Shown here: positions 15,740 through 21,102 of the stretch, in pieces
Numbering within the stretch: the first letter of the stretch is position 1
How the letters are laid out: each line of letters begins with the position of its first letter
Virus record (IMG/VR): IMGVR_UViG_3300008107_001076
Coordinates: 1 to 31,877 of that record
DNA length: 31,877 bases
Reading direction: 5' to 3' (one strand)
Source: a virus
Program-made: the position numbers and the translations under genes
Notes under the pieces: model-generated
Seen by the model: the letters and a program-made list of their open reading frames with translations, nothing else
Told to the model about the DNA's origin: nothing
Database searches by the model: none

Positions 15740-15952
15740 ATGCCACGGCTGGAAACGAGCCTCGACGAGACCGACGACGACGACACGCCGGACGGCATCG
15801 GCGACGACATTCACTGGATGAGAAAACCGAAGGCCAAGGAGGGCCCAACGAATGGCAGGCGATCCGATGACCGCGGTCGTAAAGCGAGTCGTGGCCGAGC
15901 ATCCAAACCACTCCGCCCGCGGGCTCGCGCGACTGATCGTCGCCGAAAGTAA
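15740..15952 (+). CDS. Small acidic-then-basic hypothetical protein (overlapping)
   Basis: 70 residues, ATG at 15740 preceded by GAGGGG. The first half is very acidic (TSLDETDDDDTPDGIGDD) and ends in HWMRKPKAKEG. The second half, which overlaps the phosphoesterase gene by about 100 bp in another frame, is Arg-rich and looks like shadow sequence. The first 36 codons probably are translated; the rest may only be read-out. Function unknown. Confidence 0.42.
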   Translation: MPRLETSLDETDDDDTPDGIGDDIHWMRKPKAKEGPTNGRRSDDRGRKASRGRASKPLRPRARATDRRRK

Positions 15953-16847
15953 GGGTGCGATGACGCTCGAGATGGCGAGGTCCCGGATCCGCCGCCAGTT
16001 CGGCCAGTCTGGCGCGAAACAACGAAGGCAGGCGACGGCGCCGCGGCCGGCCCGCCAGCCCGGCCACCGGTTCGCGATGCCGGCGTCGAAGGCCGAGCCG
16101 TGGACCACGCACGACCTGGGCGTCGTCGGGAAGGTCGGGATCCTCTCCGACATTCACGTCCCGTATCACGACCCGATCGCCCTCCGGGCCGCGGTCGATC
16201 ACCTGGCCGAGGCCGAGATCGACGCGCTCGTCCTGAACGGCGACACGGCCGATTTCTACACGATCTCGCGCTGGACAAAGGACCCGAGGAAGCGCGACCT
16301 CCCGGGCGAGCTGGCCCAGATCCGCGAAACGCTCGGATGGATCCGGCAGACGTTCCCGGAGATCCCGATCGTTTTCAAGAATGGGAACCACGAGGAGCGC
16401 TGGAAGCACTGGCTATGGCAACACGCCCCCGAGGTCTCGGCCGAGCCGGAGATGGGCCTCGCCGCGTGGCTGCACCTGGAGCGGCACGGGATGCAGCTCG
16501 TCGAGGACCATCGGCCGATCATGCTCGGGAAGCTGCCGGTCCTCCACGGCCACGAGAAGGGGAAGGGGATCTCCTCCCCTGTGAACCAGGCCCGCGGGGC
16601 GTTCCTCCGGCTCCATCACACGGTCCTCGAGGGGCACGGCCACCGGACCAGCGGACACTGCGAGCCCGATATGTGGGGCTCGGAGGTCTTCTGCTGGTCG
16701 ACCGGGTGCCTGTGCGATCTCCGGCCGGAATACGCCCGGATAAACAAGTGGAACCACGGGTTCGCGATTGTGGAGGTTCACGAAGGCGGCGAGTTCGACG
16801 TCGAGAACCTGCGGATCACGGCCGACGGGAAGGTCCGGTCGTCGTGA
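15852..16847 (+). CDS. Calcineurin-like metallophosphoesterase with N-terminal helical domain
   Basis: 331 residues. The family motifs appear in order: SDIH (Asp100, His102), NGDTADF (Asp131), GNHEER (Asn179, His180), HGHEKG (His232, His234) and GHGH (His262, His264), giving a complete two-metal site. Residues 1-60 are helical and basic and may bind nucleic acid. Phage relatives are usually annotated as phosphoesterases with nucleic-acid or nucleotide substrates unknown. ATG at 15852 has an AAGGAGG Shine-Dalgarno 8 bp upstream. The stop overlaps the next GTG. Confidence 0.9.
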   Translation: MAGDPMTAVVKRVVAEHPNHSARGLARLIVAESKGAMTLEMARSRIRRQFGQSGAKQRRQATAPRPARQPGHRFAMPASKAEPWTTHDLGVVGKVGILSDIHVPYHDPIALRAAVDHLAEAEIDALVLNGDTADFYTISRWTKDPRKRDLPGELAQIRETLGWIRQTFPEIPIVFKNGNHEERWKHWLWQHAPEVSAEPEMGLAAWLHLERHGMQLVEDHRPIMLGKLPVLHGHEKGKGISSPVNQARGAFLRLHHTVLEGHGHRTSGHCEPDMWGSEVFCWSTGCLCDLRPEYARINKWNHGFAIVEVHEGGEFDVENLRITADGKVRSS

Positions 16848-17383
16848 GCCCCTACATCCTCACCGACGCCGACCTCGAGGAGGCCGAGCGGCAGGCCCGG
16901 CGGTTCCAAGGGGTCTGGTGGACTGGCACAAGCGGGGTGTTAGCGTCCTGGCTGTTTCACGCCGTCACCACAATCAGGGAGGAGCGAAGGATGAAGGAGC
17001 AGCAAGGGGACCGGGTGATGAAGGAGCAGCAAGGGGACCGGGTGAAGTTCGCCACGGGCGCGGTTCGCTCCGGCGACGCGGAGGCGACTCGCTACGATCT
17101 GATCTCCCCGATCGGCCTCGAGGCCGTGGCCCGGACCTGCGCCGAGGGGGCGGCGAAGTACGGAGACTGGAACTGGGAGTCGGGGATGCCGGTCCACGAC
17201 CTGCTGAACCACGCCCTCCGACACCTGTACCAGTACCTCGCCGGCGACCGCACGGAGGATCATCTCCCGCACGCCGCCTGGGGCGTCCTCGCGGCGATTC
17301 ACTCCGACAAGCTCTGGCCGCACCTGAACGCTGGCACGCTCCGCGGGCCGGGCTGTGCGCGGCCGCCGGAGCCGACGCCGTGA
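16844..17383 (+). CDS. dATP/dGTP diphosphohydrolase-like protein (DUF5664 type)
   Basis: 179 residues from GTG 16844. The C-terminal catalytic part (about 66-170) matches the all-alpha phage nucleotide diphosphohydrolase family: KFATGAVRSGDA, RYDLISPIGLEAVA, AAKYGDWNWESGMP, ALRHLYQYLAGDRTEDHLPHAAWGVLAAIH. It would hydrolyse deoxynucleoside triphosphates. A perfect 27-bp tandem duplication (16991-17044) encodes MKEQQGDRV twice; each copy carries an AAGGAG and a GTG or ATG, so internal starts at 16991 or 17018 are possible. The N-terminal 49 residues before it have no recognised match. Overlaps both neighbours by 4 bp. Confidence 0.8.
   Translation: MSPYILTDADLEEAERQARRFQGVWWTGTSGVLASWLFHAVTTIREERRMKEQQGDRVMKEQQGDRVKFATGAVRSGDAEATRYDLISPIGLEAVARTCAEGAAKYGDWNWESGMPVHDLLNHALRHLYQYLAGDRTEDHLPHAAWGVLAAIHSDKLWPHLNAGTLRGPGCARPPEPTP
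16991..17044 (+). repeat. Perfect 27-bp tandem duplication in coding sequence
   Basis: Two identical 27-bp units (16991-17017 and 17018-17044), each encoding MKEQQGDRV in frame. Each unit contains AAGGAG and ends with GGTG, so ribosome-binding sequence is duplicated too. Recent slippage or unequal exchange is likely since no differences have accumulated. Confidence 0.95.
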
Positions 17384-17523
17384 GCCCATTCCTGATCGCC
17401 GTCACCGGCGCGATCTACCTCGTCGTCGCCGCCGACCTGATCTACCACGGGAAGACGGGGCTCGGGATCGCGTACCTCGGCTACGCCTTCGCGAACGTCG
17501 GCCTCTACCTCGCCGCCCGCTGA
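17380..17523 (+). CDS. Small two-helix membrane protein
   Basis: 47 residues from GTG 17380, overlapping the previous stop. Two hydrophobic helices (FLIAVTGAIYLVVAADLIY and LGIAYLGYAFANVGLYLAA) are joined by a short polar turn (HGKTG). The first segment type (tGaiYl.vA.dl) is common in small phage membrane proteins of unknown function. It is a class II holin-like layout, and it is the best holin candidate outside the 3899-6498 cassette, but evidence is only size and topology. Confidence 0.65.
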   Translation: MSPFLIAVTGAIYLVVAADLIYHGKTGLGIAYLGYAFANVGLYLAAR

Positions 17524-17597
17524 CTGGACTCGGGCGTGGCCGCTGCCATGCTGGCCGGCGGTTCGGGTTCGGTTCACTCACGCGAAAGGATTCGCCT

Positions 17598-17897
17598 ATG
17601 AGGTTTCTTACGGTTTGCCTGTTCCTGCTCTGCTCCTCGGCCGCCGTCGGCCAGGATGTGATCGTCGCCCGTCCCCGGTCGGTCGTCGTGACCGCCCAGG
17701 ATCATGCGGTCGTCCTCGCCAGGCGCGGGGCCCTGGTGCATTCCGGCTGCGGCCAGTGGGAGGGGATAGGTGTCGGCTTGACTCCGGACGCCGCCCGGAG
17801 GGCCTGCTGCTACTTCGGCCGCCGGCCGATCGCCGACGAGGGCGTCGCGTTCTCGCCGATTACCCGGCGCTGGTACGCGGTGATTCGCTACCGCTGA
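17598..17897 (+). CDS. Secreted small Cys-rich protein
   Basis: 99 residues with a clear signal peptide (MRFLTVCLFLLCSSAAVGQ). The mature part has HSGCGQWEGIGVGLTPDAARRACCYFG and ends SPITRRWYAVIRYR, a pattern I associate with secreted planctomycete proteins of unknown function (recollection, not a search). GAAAGGA lies 9 bp before the ATG. It ends 38 bp inside the convergent integrase gene. Being outside the structural operon and exported, it may act on the host surface during lysogeny or lysis (inference). Confidence 0.72.
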   Translation: MRFLTVCLFLLCSSAAVGQDVIVARPRSVVVTAQDHAVVLARRGALVHSGCGQWEGIGVGLTPDAARRACCYFGRRPIADEGVAFSPITRRWYAVIRYR

Positions 17898-18822
17898 CCG
17901 GCCGCCGGCTTGCCCCCGGGGGCTCGTCCCCCGGGGGCGCTGGCCGGCGGGAGAGGGCCTCGACGAGCAGCTCGCGGGGATGCGGCGCCGCCCGGCCGAG
18001 GATCGCCCGGTCCCCGTAGGCGGCCTCGAACACGGCCCGGGTGTTGCCCAGGTGCAGGTGCCCCGCCCCGCCCTGCTGAAGCTCGACGTCCGTCCCGGAG
18101 CCCCGGCGGATCCATTTCCAGGTCCCGGGCCGGACGCCGGCCTTCTCGACGAGCCGGCCGACCTGGGCCGTGAACGTCTCGTGGCTGGCCGGCCACGGGC
18201 AGACGAGCGCCCGGGGGCAGGCCGCCAGGGACGCCCGCAGGGCCTCCACGGTGGACGGCTGGAGCCGGCAGGCGATCACCCTGCCGGTCTTGCTCTGCGA
18301 CCAGACGACCGCCCCGTCAGCCCGGACGGCGTCCACCGGCAGGGCGATCAGGTCGCCCCATCGGAGGCCCGTGTCCCAGGCGACGCGGATCGCGAGATCC
18401 CACCAGACGCTCCGGCGAAGGCCGCAGCGGTGCCAGCGCGGCAGGGCCTGGCAGGCAGCGAGGAGCTGCTCGACCTCCGCCCTCTCCCAGGCGACGACCG
18501 GCCGGCGGGGGACGCGGACGCTCCGGACGCGGCAGGTCGGCGGGTCGCACAATCCGTCGTCGGCGGCCGCCCGCCACAGGGCGAGGATCTGGGTCTTCTT
18601 CGACCGGACGGTCTGCGGGGCCGCCGTTCCGGAGTAGTCGCGGAGGAACGCGGAGACGCTCTGCTCGTCCAGTTCCTCGAGGCGGACGGGGCCGCCGGCC
18701 CAGCGCTCGAACAGGTCGGCGGAGATCTGGTACTGGCGGAGGGTCTCCCGGCGGACGTCTCGCAGGAGCCCGTAATCGCGGGCGTACGCCCCGAGCGTGG
18801 CAGGGCCGGATCGGCGGAACAT
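17860..18822 (-). CDS. int: Tyrosine-type site-specific integrase
   Basis: 320 residues from the ATG at 18822 (AGGA upstream on the - strand; the frame extends further but the longer start at 18909 has a weak context). N-terminal core-binding-like helices (SVSAFLRDYSG, TVRSKKTQILALWRAAADDG) precede the catalytic domain: TGLRWGD (Arg154), SKTGR (Lys178), KWIRRGSGT (box II, Lys236 where His is usual, Arg239), HLGN (box III, Asn260 where His is usual) and the nucleophile Tyr269 nine residues later. Box II/III substitutions are seen in some recombinases. It lies beside the candidate attP. C-terminal 50 residues are Pro/Arg-rich and overlap a GC hairpin. It integrates the phage, most likely at tRNA-Arg. 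Confidence 0.88.
   Translation of the reverse strand: MFRRSGPATLGAYARDYGLLRDVRRETLRQYQISADLFERWAGGPVRLEELDEQSVSAFLRDYSGTAAPQTVRSKKTQILALWRAAADDGLCDPPTCRVRSVRVPRRPVVAWERAEVEQLLAACQALPRWHRCGLRRSVWWDLAIRVAWDTGLRWGDLIALPVDAVRADGAVVWSQSKTGRVIACRLQPSTVEALRASLAACPRALVCPWPASHETFTAQVGRLVEKAGVRPGTWKWIRRGSGTDVELQQGGAGHLHLGNTRAVFEAAYGDRAILGRAAPHPRELLVEALSRRPAPPGDEPPGASRRPVSGSESPRTSAG
17912..17938 (+). terminator. GC hairpin at the convergent ends
   Basis: An 11-bp perfect stem (GCCCCCGGGGG / CCCCCGGGGGC) with a 5-nt loop lies 15 bp after the stop of the secreted-protein gene and within the 3' end of int. As the transcripts of both genes converge here it may terminate rightward transcription. No U-run follows. 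Confidence 0.45.
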
Positions 18823-18938
18823 GGTGTGCGTCCTGGTGCCCCCCCGTTGGCTGCCTGCCGCTGGAGGGATGGAACCCCGGAGCATCCGTTCCGCCGACGG
18901 CCGCTGCAAACACCCCGAATAACCGGATCCGCCGGCCG

Positions 18939-18977
18939 CCTTCGGTTCCGTAGAGCATCGGTCTACGGAACCGAAGG
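18939..18977. repeat. 16-bp perfect inverted repeat at the att region
   Basis: Left arm 18939-18954 and right arm 18962-18977 (CCTTCGGTTCCGTAGA and its complement) with a 7-nt centre. The right arm is the 3' side of a tRNA anticodon arm, so the left arm is an inverted copy of tRNA sequence. It could be a core-flanking recombinase binding site or a transcribed hairpin. Confidence 0.85.
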
Positions 18978-19004
18978 TTGAAGGTTCGAGCCCTTCCGGG
19001 TGTA
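18951..19004 (+). other. Candidate attP core: 3' part of tRNA-Arg(ACG)
   Basis: These bases fold like the 3' half of a tRNA: end of D-arm (TAGAGCA), anticodon arm TCGGT-CTACGGA-ACCGA with anticodon ACG (Arg), a 5-nt variable region, T arm GAAGG-TTCGAGC-CCTTC, and acceptor strand CGGGTGT plus A. The 5' half is missing and no CCA follows. A 3' tRNA fragment next to an integrase gene is the classic phage attachment site, replacing the host tRNA end on integration. The anticodon arm is shared with the adjacent inverted repeat. Confidence 0.75.
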
Positions 19005-19028
19005 GTCGGTCGCAGTGAACCGTATGCA

Positions 19029-19058
19029 GCGGCGCCGCTCGAAGGCAAGCGGCGCCGC
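19029..19058. promoter_or_regulatory. Twin palindromes GCGGCGCCGC, 20 bp apart
   Basis: Two identical palindromic decamers at 19029-19038 and 19049-19058 are exactly two helical turns apart, forming an 11-bp inverted repeat overall. They lie between the att core and the excisionase-like gene, just before a promoter-like TTGATT. Could be operators or directionality-factor binding sites, or simply an RNA hairpin. Confidence 0.4.
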
Positions 19059-19060
19059 CG

Positions 19061-19088
19061 TTGATTCACCGGGCGGCCGGGATAACCT
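19061..19088 (+). promoter_or_regulatory. Promoter-like TTGATT-N16-TAACCT before the wHTH gene
   Basis: A sigma-70-like pair with a 16-bp gap, 14 bp before the start region of the excisionase-like gene. The GGATAACCTCG end resembles that before the first fibre gene (GGAATAACCTCG, 26685-26695). Weak consensus; inference. Confidence 0.35.
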
Positions 19089-19102
19089 CGGAGGCCATGA
19101 AG

Positions 19103-19348
19103 ATGCCGGTGAAACTACCGCCGAACCGACGCCTCGTCGGAACAGACGAGGCCGCCCAGGTCTACGGATGCACGGTATCGCACGTTCGCGGCATGGCCGG
19201 CCGTGGCGAGATCTGGTCGAAGCGGATCTCCGACCGCGTCTACGTCTATGACGCGGACGAGCTGGAGCGGCTGGCGAAAGAACGCGACAAGCTGCGGGCC
19301 GCCGGCAAGCTGTGCGGCCGCCGCCCGCGAGGCCGGAAAACGGCCTGA
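19103..19348 (+). CDS. MerR/excisionase-like winged-helix protein
   Basis: 81 residues. GTDEAAQVYGCTVSHVRGMAGRGEIWSKRISDRVYVYDADELERLA has the layout of a MerR/Xis-type winged helix: helix-turn-helix, a wing, then a helix; the end is basic. Starting at ATG 19103 leaves 8 bp after GGAGG; ATG 19097 is also possible. First rightward gene beyond the att region, so it is the best candidate for a recombination directionality factor or an early regulator. A MerR-type repressor role is an alternative. Confidence 0.68.
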   Translation: MPVKLPPNRRLVGTDEAAQVYGCTVSHVRGMAGRGEIWSKRISDRVYVYDADELERLAKERDKLRAAGKLCGRRPRGRKTA

Positions 19349-19381
19349 ATTTCCGAGGAACGGAATCCGAAAAAACTCCTG

Positions 19382-19411
19382 TTGACGAATTGGAGATCGG
19401 GTGAATATATT
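19382..19411 (+). promoter_or_regulatory. Strong sigma-70-like early promoter
   Basis: TTGACG, an 18-bp spacer and TATATT, the closest match to a canonical promoter seen in the window and unusually AT-rich for it. It lies right after the excisionase-like gene and would start the early rightward transcript. A sequence AATTGGAGAT in the spacer recurs as AATTTGGAGAT at 19541. Confidence 0.65.
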
Positions 19412-19438
19412 CCCGCCCGTCGATCAGGAGAGCCGATC

Positions 19439-19553
19439 GTGAAACGACTCGATTGGAACGCTTGGATCGTCTGCCTGTCGCTCGTGCGACTATTCCAAAC
19501 TCGCGCGAACGATCTTCGACCTCGCCGAGCTGCTGCTCACAATTTGGAGATGA
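19439..19553 (+). pseudogene. Short leader ORF with apparent +1 frameshift
   Basis: An AGGAG and GTG start at 19439 open a frame encoding VKRLDWNAWIVCLSL. From 19485 the neighbouring frame continues in host-like codons as CDYSKLARTIFDLAELLLTIW to a TGA at 19551-19553. Joined, they would make one peptide of about 38 residues. The original frame instead runs on into the next gene with atypical codons. It may be a frameshifted remnant, a sequencing error or chance; low confidence. Confidence 0.3.
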
Positions 19554-19564
19554 GGAGAAAACGC

Positions 19565-19798
19565 ATGACTGGAGAACGCATGCCCGGGGACGCGGAAGCC
19601 GACGCCGCCTGTCGCGTGATGCAGGACCTCTACGGCCGGCACCTGCGGCTCGGCGATCTGGTCTGGTGGCGGCTCGACGAATGGCCCGCCGGGCGGACCG
19701 CGTCGTCGGTCGTCTGCGGGAGGCGCGACGGCCGGCTGATCGTCGACTACGCCGGCGAGTTGGTGGAAGTCGAGCCCGACCAGATCATGCCCTTCTGA
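19565..19798 (+). CDS. Hypothetical early protein with a beta C-terminal half
   Basis: 77 residues from ATG 19565, chosen for AGGAG 7 bp upstream; starts further upstream in frame give atypical codons. It has an N-terminal helix (AEADAACRVMQDLYGRHL) and a sheet-like remainder (LGDLVWWRLDEWPAG, GRLIVDYAGELVEVEP). Looks like a small KOW/SH3-like domain at the end. First complete gene after the strong promoter. Function unknown. Confidence 0.58.
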   Translation: MTGERMPGDAEADAACRVMQDLYGRHLRLGDLVWWRLDEWPAGRTASSVVCGRRDGRLIVDYAGELVEVEPDQIMPF

Positions 19799-19810
19799 GG
19801 AGAGGCAAGG

Positions 19811-20083
19811 ATGCCAATCACCAGCAGACGACCGTCCCGCCAGGACACCGCGCTCCACCGGTCCTTGCACCAGATCGGACACTCGGCCACGCGGCGGGGC
19901 CGGCAGTCTTTTCACTTGGCCCGGGCGGCCTGGGCGCCGCTGCGGCGGCTCGACGAGCTGATCCGCGAGATCGACGCCCGCGGCGGGCTGGGGCTGGCGG
20001 CTGGCCTGCTGATGAGGGCCAGGACTGCCCGAGACGAGGGCTGGCCGTACCTGTGCGACGAGAGCGGGGAGGTCTGGAAATGA
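19811..20083 (+). CDS. Hypothetical early protein, basic
   Basis: 90 residues; the GAGGAGAGGCAAGG region precedes the ATG. Rich in Arg and helical (HRSLHQIGHSATRRGRQSFHLARAAWAPL, then LDELIREID and ARGGLGLAAGLLMRARTARD) and ends CDESGEVWK. It may bind nucleic acid but has no motif I recognise. The stop overlaps a further ATG at 20080. Confidence 0.6.
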   Translation: MPITSRRPSRQDTALHRSLHQIGHSATRRGRQSFHLARAAWAPLRRLDELIREIDARGGLGLAAGLLMRARTARDEGWPYLCDESGEVWK

Positions 20084-20148
20084 ACGCACAGGATCAGCGG
20101 CTCGTCCGCTGCATCGCTTGGTTCTCACAGGCATGGAGACAGACATGA
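20080..20148 (+). CDS. Possible 22-residue coupled ORF
   Basis: MNAQDQRLVRCIAWFSQAWRQT, overlapped by ATGA with both the gene before and the gene after, so it could be a real coupled micro-ORF. It is too short to judge from sequence and may be only a bridge between genes. Confidence 0.3.
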   Translation: MNAQDQRLVRCIAWFSQAWRQT

Positions 20149-20504
20149 AGCCGACACCAATCGGACGGTTTGCTGACACGCCCTCATACGAGGAGTTGCA
20201 GCGAGAGGTTGCCCGCCTGCGGCTCACCGACGAGGAGCGGGAGGCAATTGACAGGGTGCGGATCGCGTTCCGCGACATGGATCACAACGACATGACAAGG
20301 CAGCAGCTTGAAGATTACGAAGCGATCTGCCACCTACTGGAGCGGGTGCCTCTCTACGCGCAGCCGCAAGCGTTACTCGCGGCAGAGGAGCGCGACGCGG
20401 TGAGGTGGGCTGGCAACATGATTCCGTTGATGGCACACAAAGGAGCCGCAGTCGCCTACTGCCACGCGGAGACGCTTCGGAAACTGGACGAACGACTGGG
20501 CTGA
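20145..20504 (+). CDS. Helical hypothetical protein
   Basis: 119 residues from ATG 20145 with GGAGA upstream. It is helical (EELQREVARLRLTDEEREAIDRVRIAF, QQLEDYEAICHLLERV) with a Leu/Glu/Arg coiled-coil flavour, and ends HAETLRKLDERLG. The LTDEEREAI segment recurs in similar form (LTDAEREAV) in the 24976 gene. Composition here is slightly lower in G+C. Function unknown. Confidence 0.6.
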   Translation: MKPTPIGRFADTPSYEELQREVARLRLTDEEREAIDRVRIAFRDMDHNDMTRQQLEDYEAICHLLERVPLYAQPQALLAAEERDAVRWAGNMIPLMAHKGAAVAYCHAETLRKLDERLG

Positions 20505-20512
20505 GAACGCTT

Positions 20513-20580
20513 GAATTGATCGGGCGGCGAAAGTAAACGCCACCATTGGAAAGGAGCTTGCCGCCGCTCCGATCCAATTC
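20513..20580 (+). repeat. Imperfect inverted repeat between small genes
   Basis: GAATTGATCGGGCGGCG at the left and CGCCGCTCCGATCCAATTC at the right pair with two small bulges, enclosing GGAAAGGAG. It could be an mRNA hairpin or terminator in the 105-bp gap before the 20610 gene, which has no clear Shine-Dalgarno of its own. Confidence 0.4.
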
Positions 20581-20609
20581 ATTGTTCATCGGCGGTTTAG
20601 GTTTTAACC

Positions 20610-20882
20610 ATGTTTGTAAGAGACGATAGTTTGAAGTTGGGCGATAAGGCCAAGGATCAAATCAGTGGATTCAGCGGAACGATTGTGGCAATCACGGAGT
20701 GGCTGAACGGTTGCCGCCGAATCACGATTCAGCCAAGCATGTTGCATGAGGGAAAGCCGGTCGATAGTAGCACGTTTGACGCGGAGCAAATCGTAAAAGT
20801 GGAGGAAGGTCCAGCGTTGCCGCAAAAGCCTCACGGCGGGCCAAGCATCGCACCAGTTCGGCACGCTAATCCCGTCCGATGA
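20610..20882 (+). CDS. KOW-like small protein of lower G+C
   Basis: 90 residues: SLKLGDKAKDQISGFSGTIVAITEWLNGCRRITIQP, then VDSSTFDAEQIVKVEE. The LG.kakD.isGf.Gti.. pattern is found in a common small phage protein with a KOW/SH3-like barrel of unknown role. Composition is more AT-rich than its neighbours, suggesting later acquisition. The C-terminal 20 residues are disordered. It overlaps the next start at 20879. Confidence 0.62.
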   Translation: MFVRDDSLKLGDKAKDQISGFSGTIVAITEWLNGCRRITIQPSMLHEGKPVDSSTFDAEQIVKVEEGPALPQKPHGGPSIAPVRHANPVR

Positions 20883-21100
20883 ACGCCGGGATCATCGGGG
20901 TCTGGCTGATCGTCGCGACGCTCGTCTGGTTCGTGGGCGTGGCGGCGCTGGTCGTCCTGGGACTGGGATCGCACATGGAGGACGGCCGCGACAACGGATG
21001 CAGCGGTCGAGGATGCCGGCGGGATGCCGGCTGGCAGGGAAGCGACACCACGCCGCGGCGGGCGGAGCCCGTCCGCGGCTTTTCACCTGGGAGGGAGTGA
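20879..21100 (+). CDS. Small single-span membrane protein
   Basis: 73 residues: one hydrophobic helix (IIGVWLIVATLVWFVGVAALVVLGLG, residues 5-30), then a polar Arg/Gly/Cys tail that is probably unstructured. Starts with ATGA overlap to the previous gene. Function unknown; superinfection exclusion or other membrane roles are possible. Confidence 0.55.
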   Translation: MNAGIIGVWLIVATLVWFVGVAALVVLGLGSHMEDGRDNGCSGRGCRRDAGWQGSDTTPRRAEPVRGFSPGRE

Positions 21101-21102
21101 CG

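Noticed and set aside
16844-17383. Evidence for a 2-aminoadenine (Z) genome from the dATP/dGTP diphosphohydrolase-like gene
   Set aside because: Z-phages also need a PurZ and often a dedicated polymerase; neither is seen here, and the gene type is common in phages with ordinary DNA.
18823-18909. Longer integrase start at 18909
   Set aside because: The extra 29 residues (Pro/Arg-rich, no motif) look non-coding, and ATG 18822 has an AGGA upstream in the right place.
18901-19010. A complete tRNA gene upstream of the integrase-flanking region
   Set aside because: The 3' half folds properly, but the bases before 18951 do not give a D arm or an acceptor strand at the right distance. ACACCCC near 18909 is off by a base and spacing and leaves no D loop. 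It is a fragment, as expected of attP.
20558-20632. A leader peptide starting at TTG 20558 after AAAGGAG
   Set aside because: Only two bases separate the Shine-Dalgarno-like sequence from the start, the peptide has no recognisable features, and it overlaps the 20610 gene.
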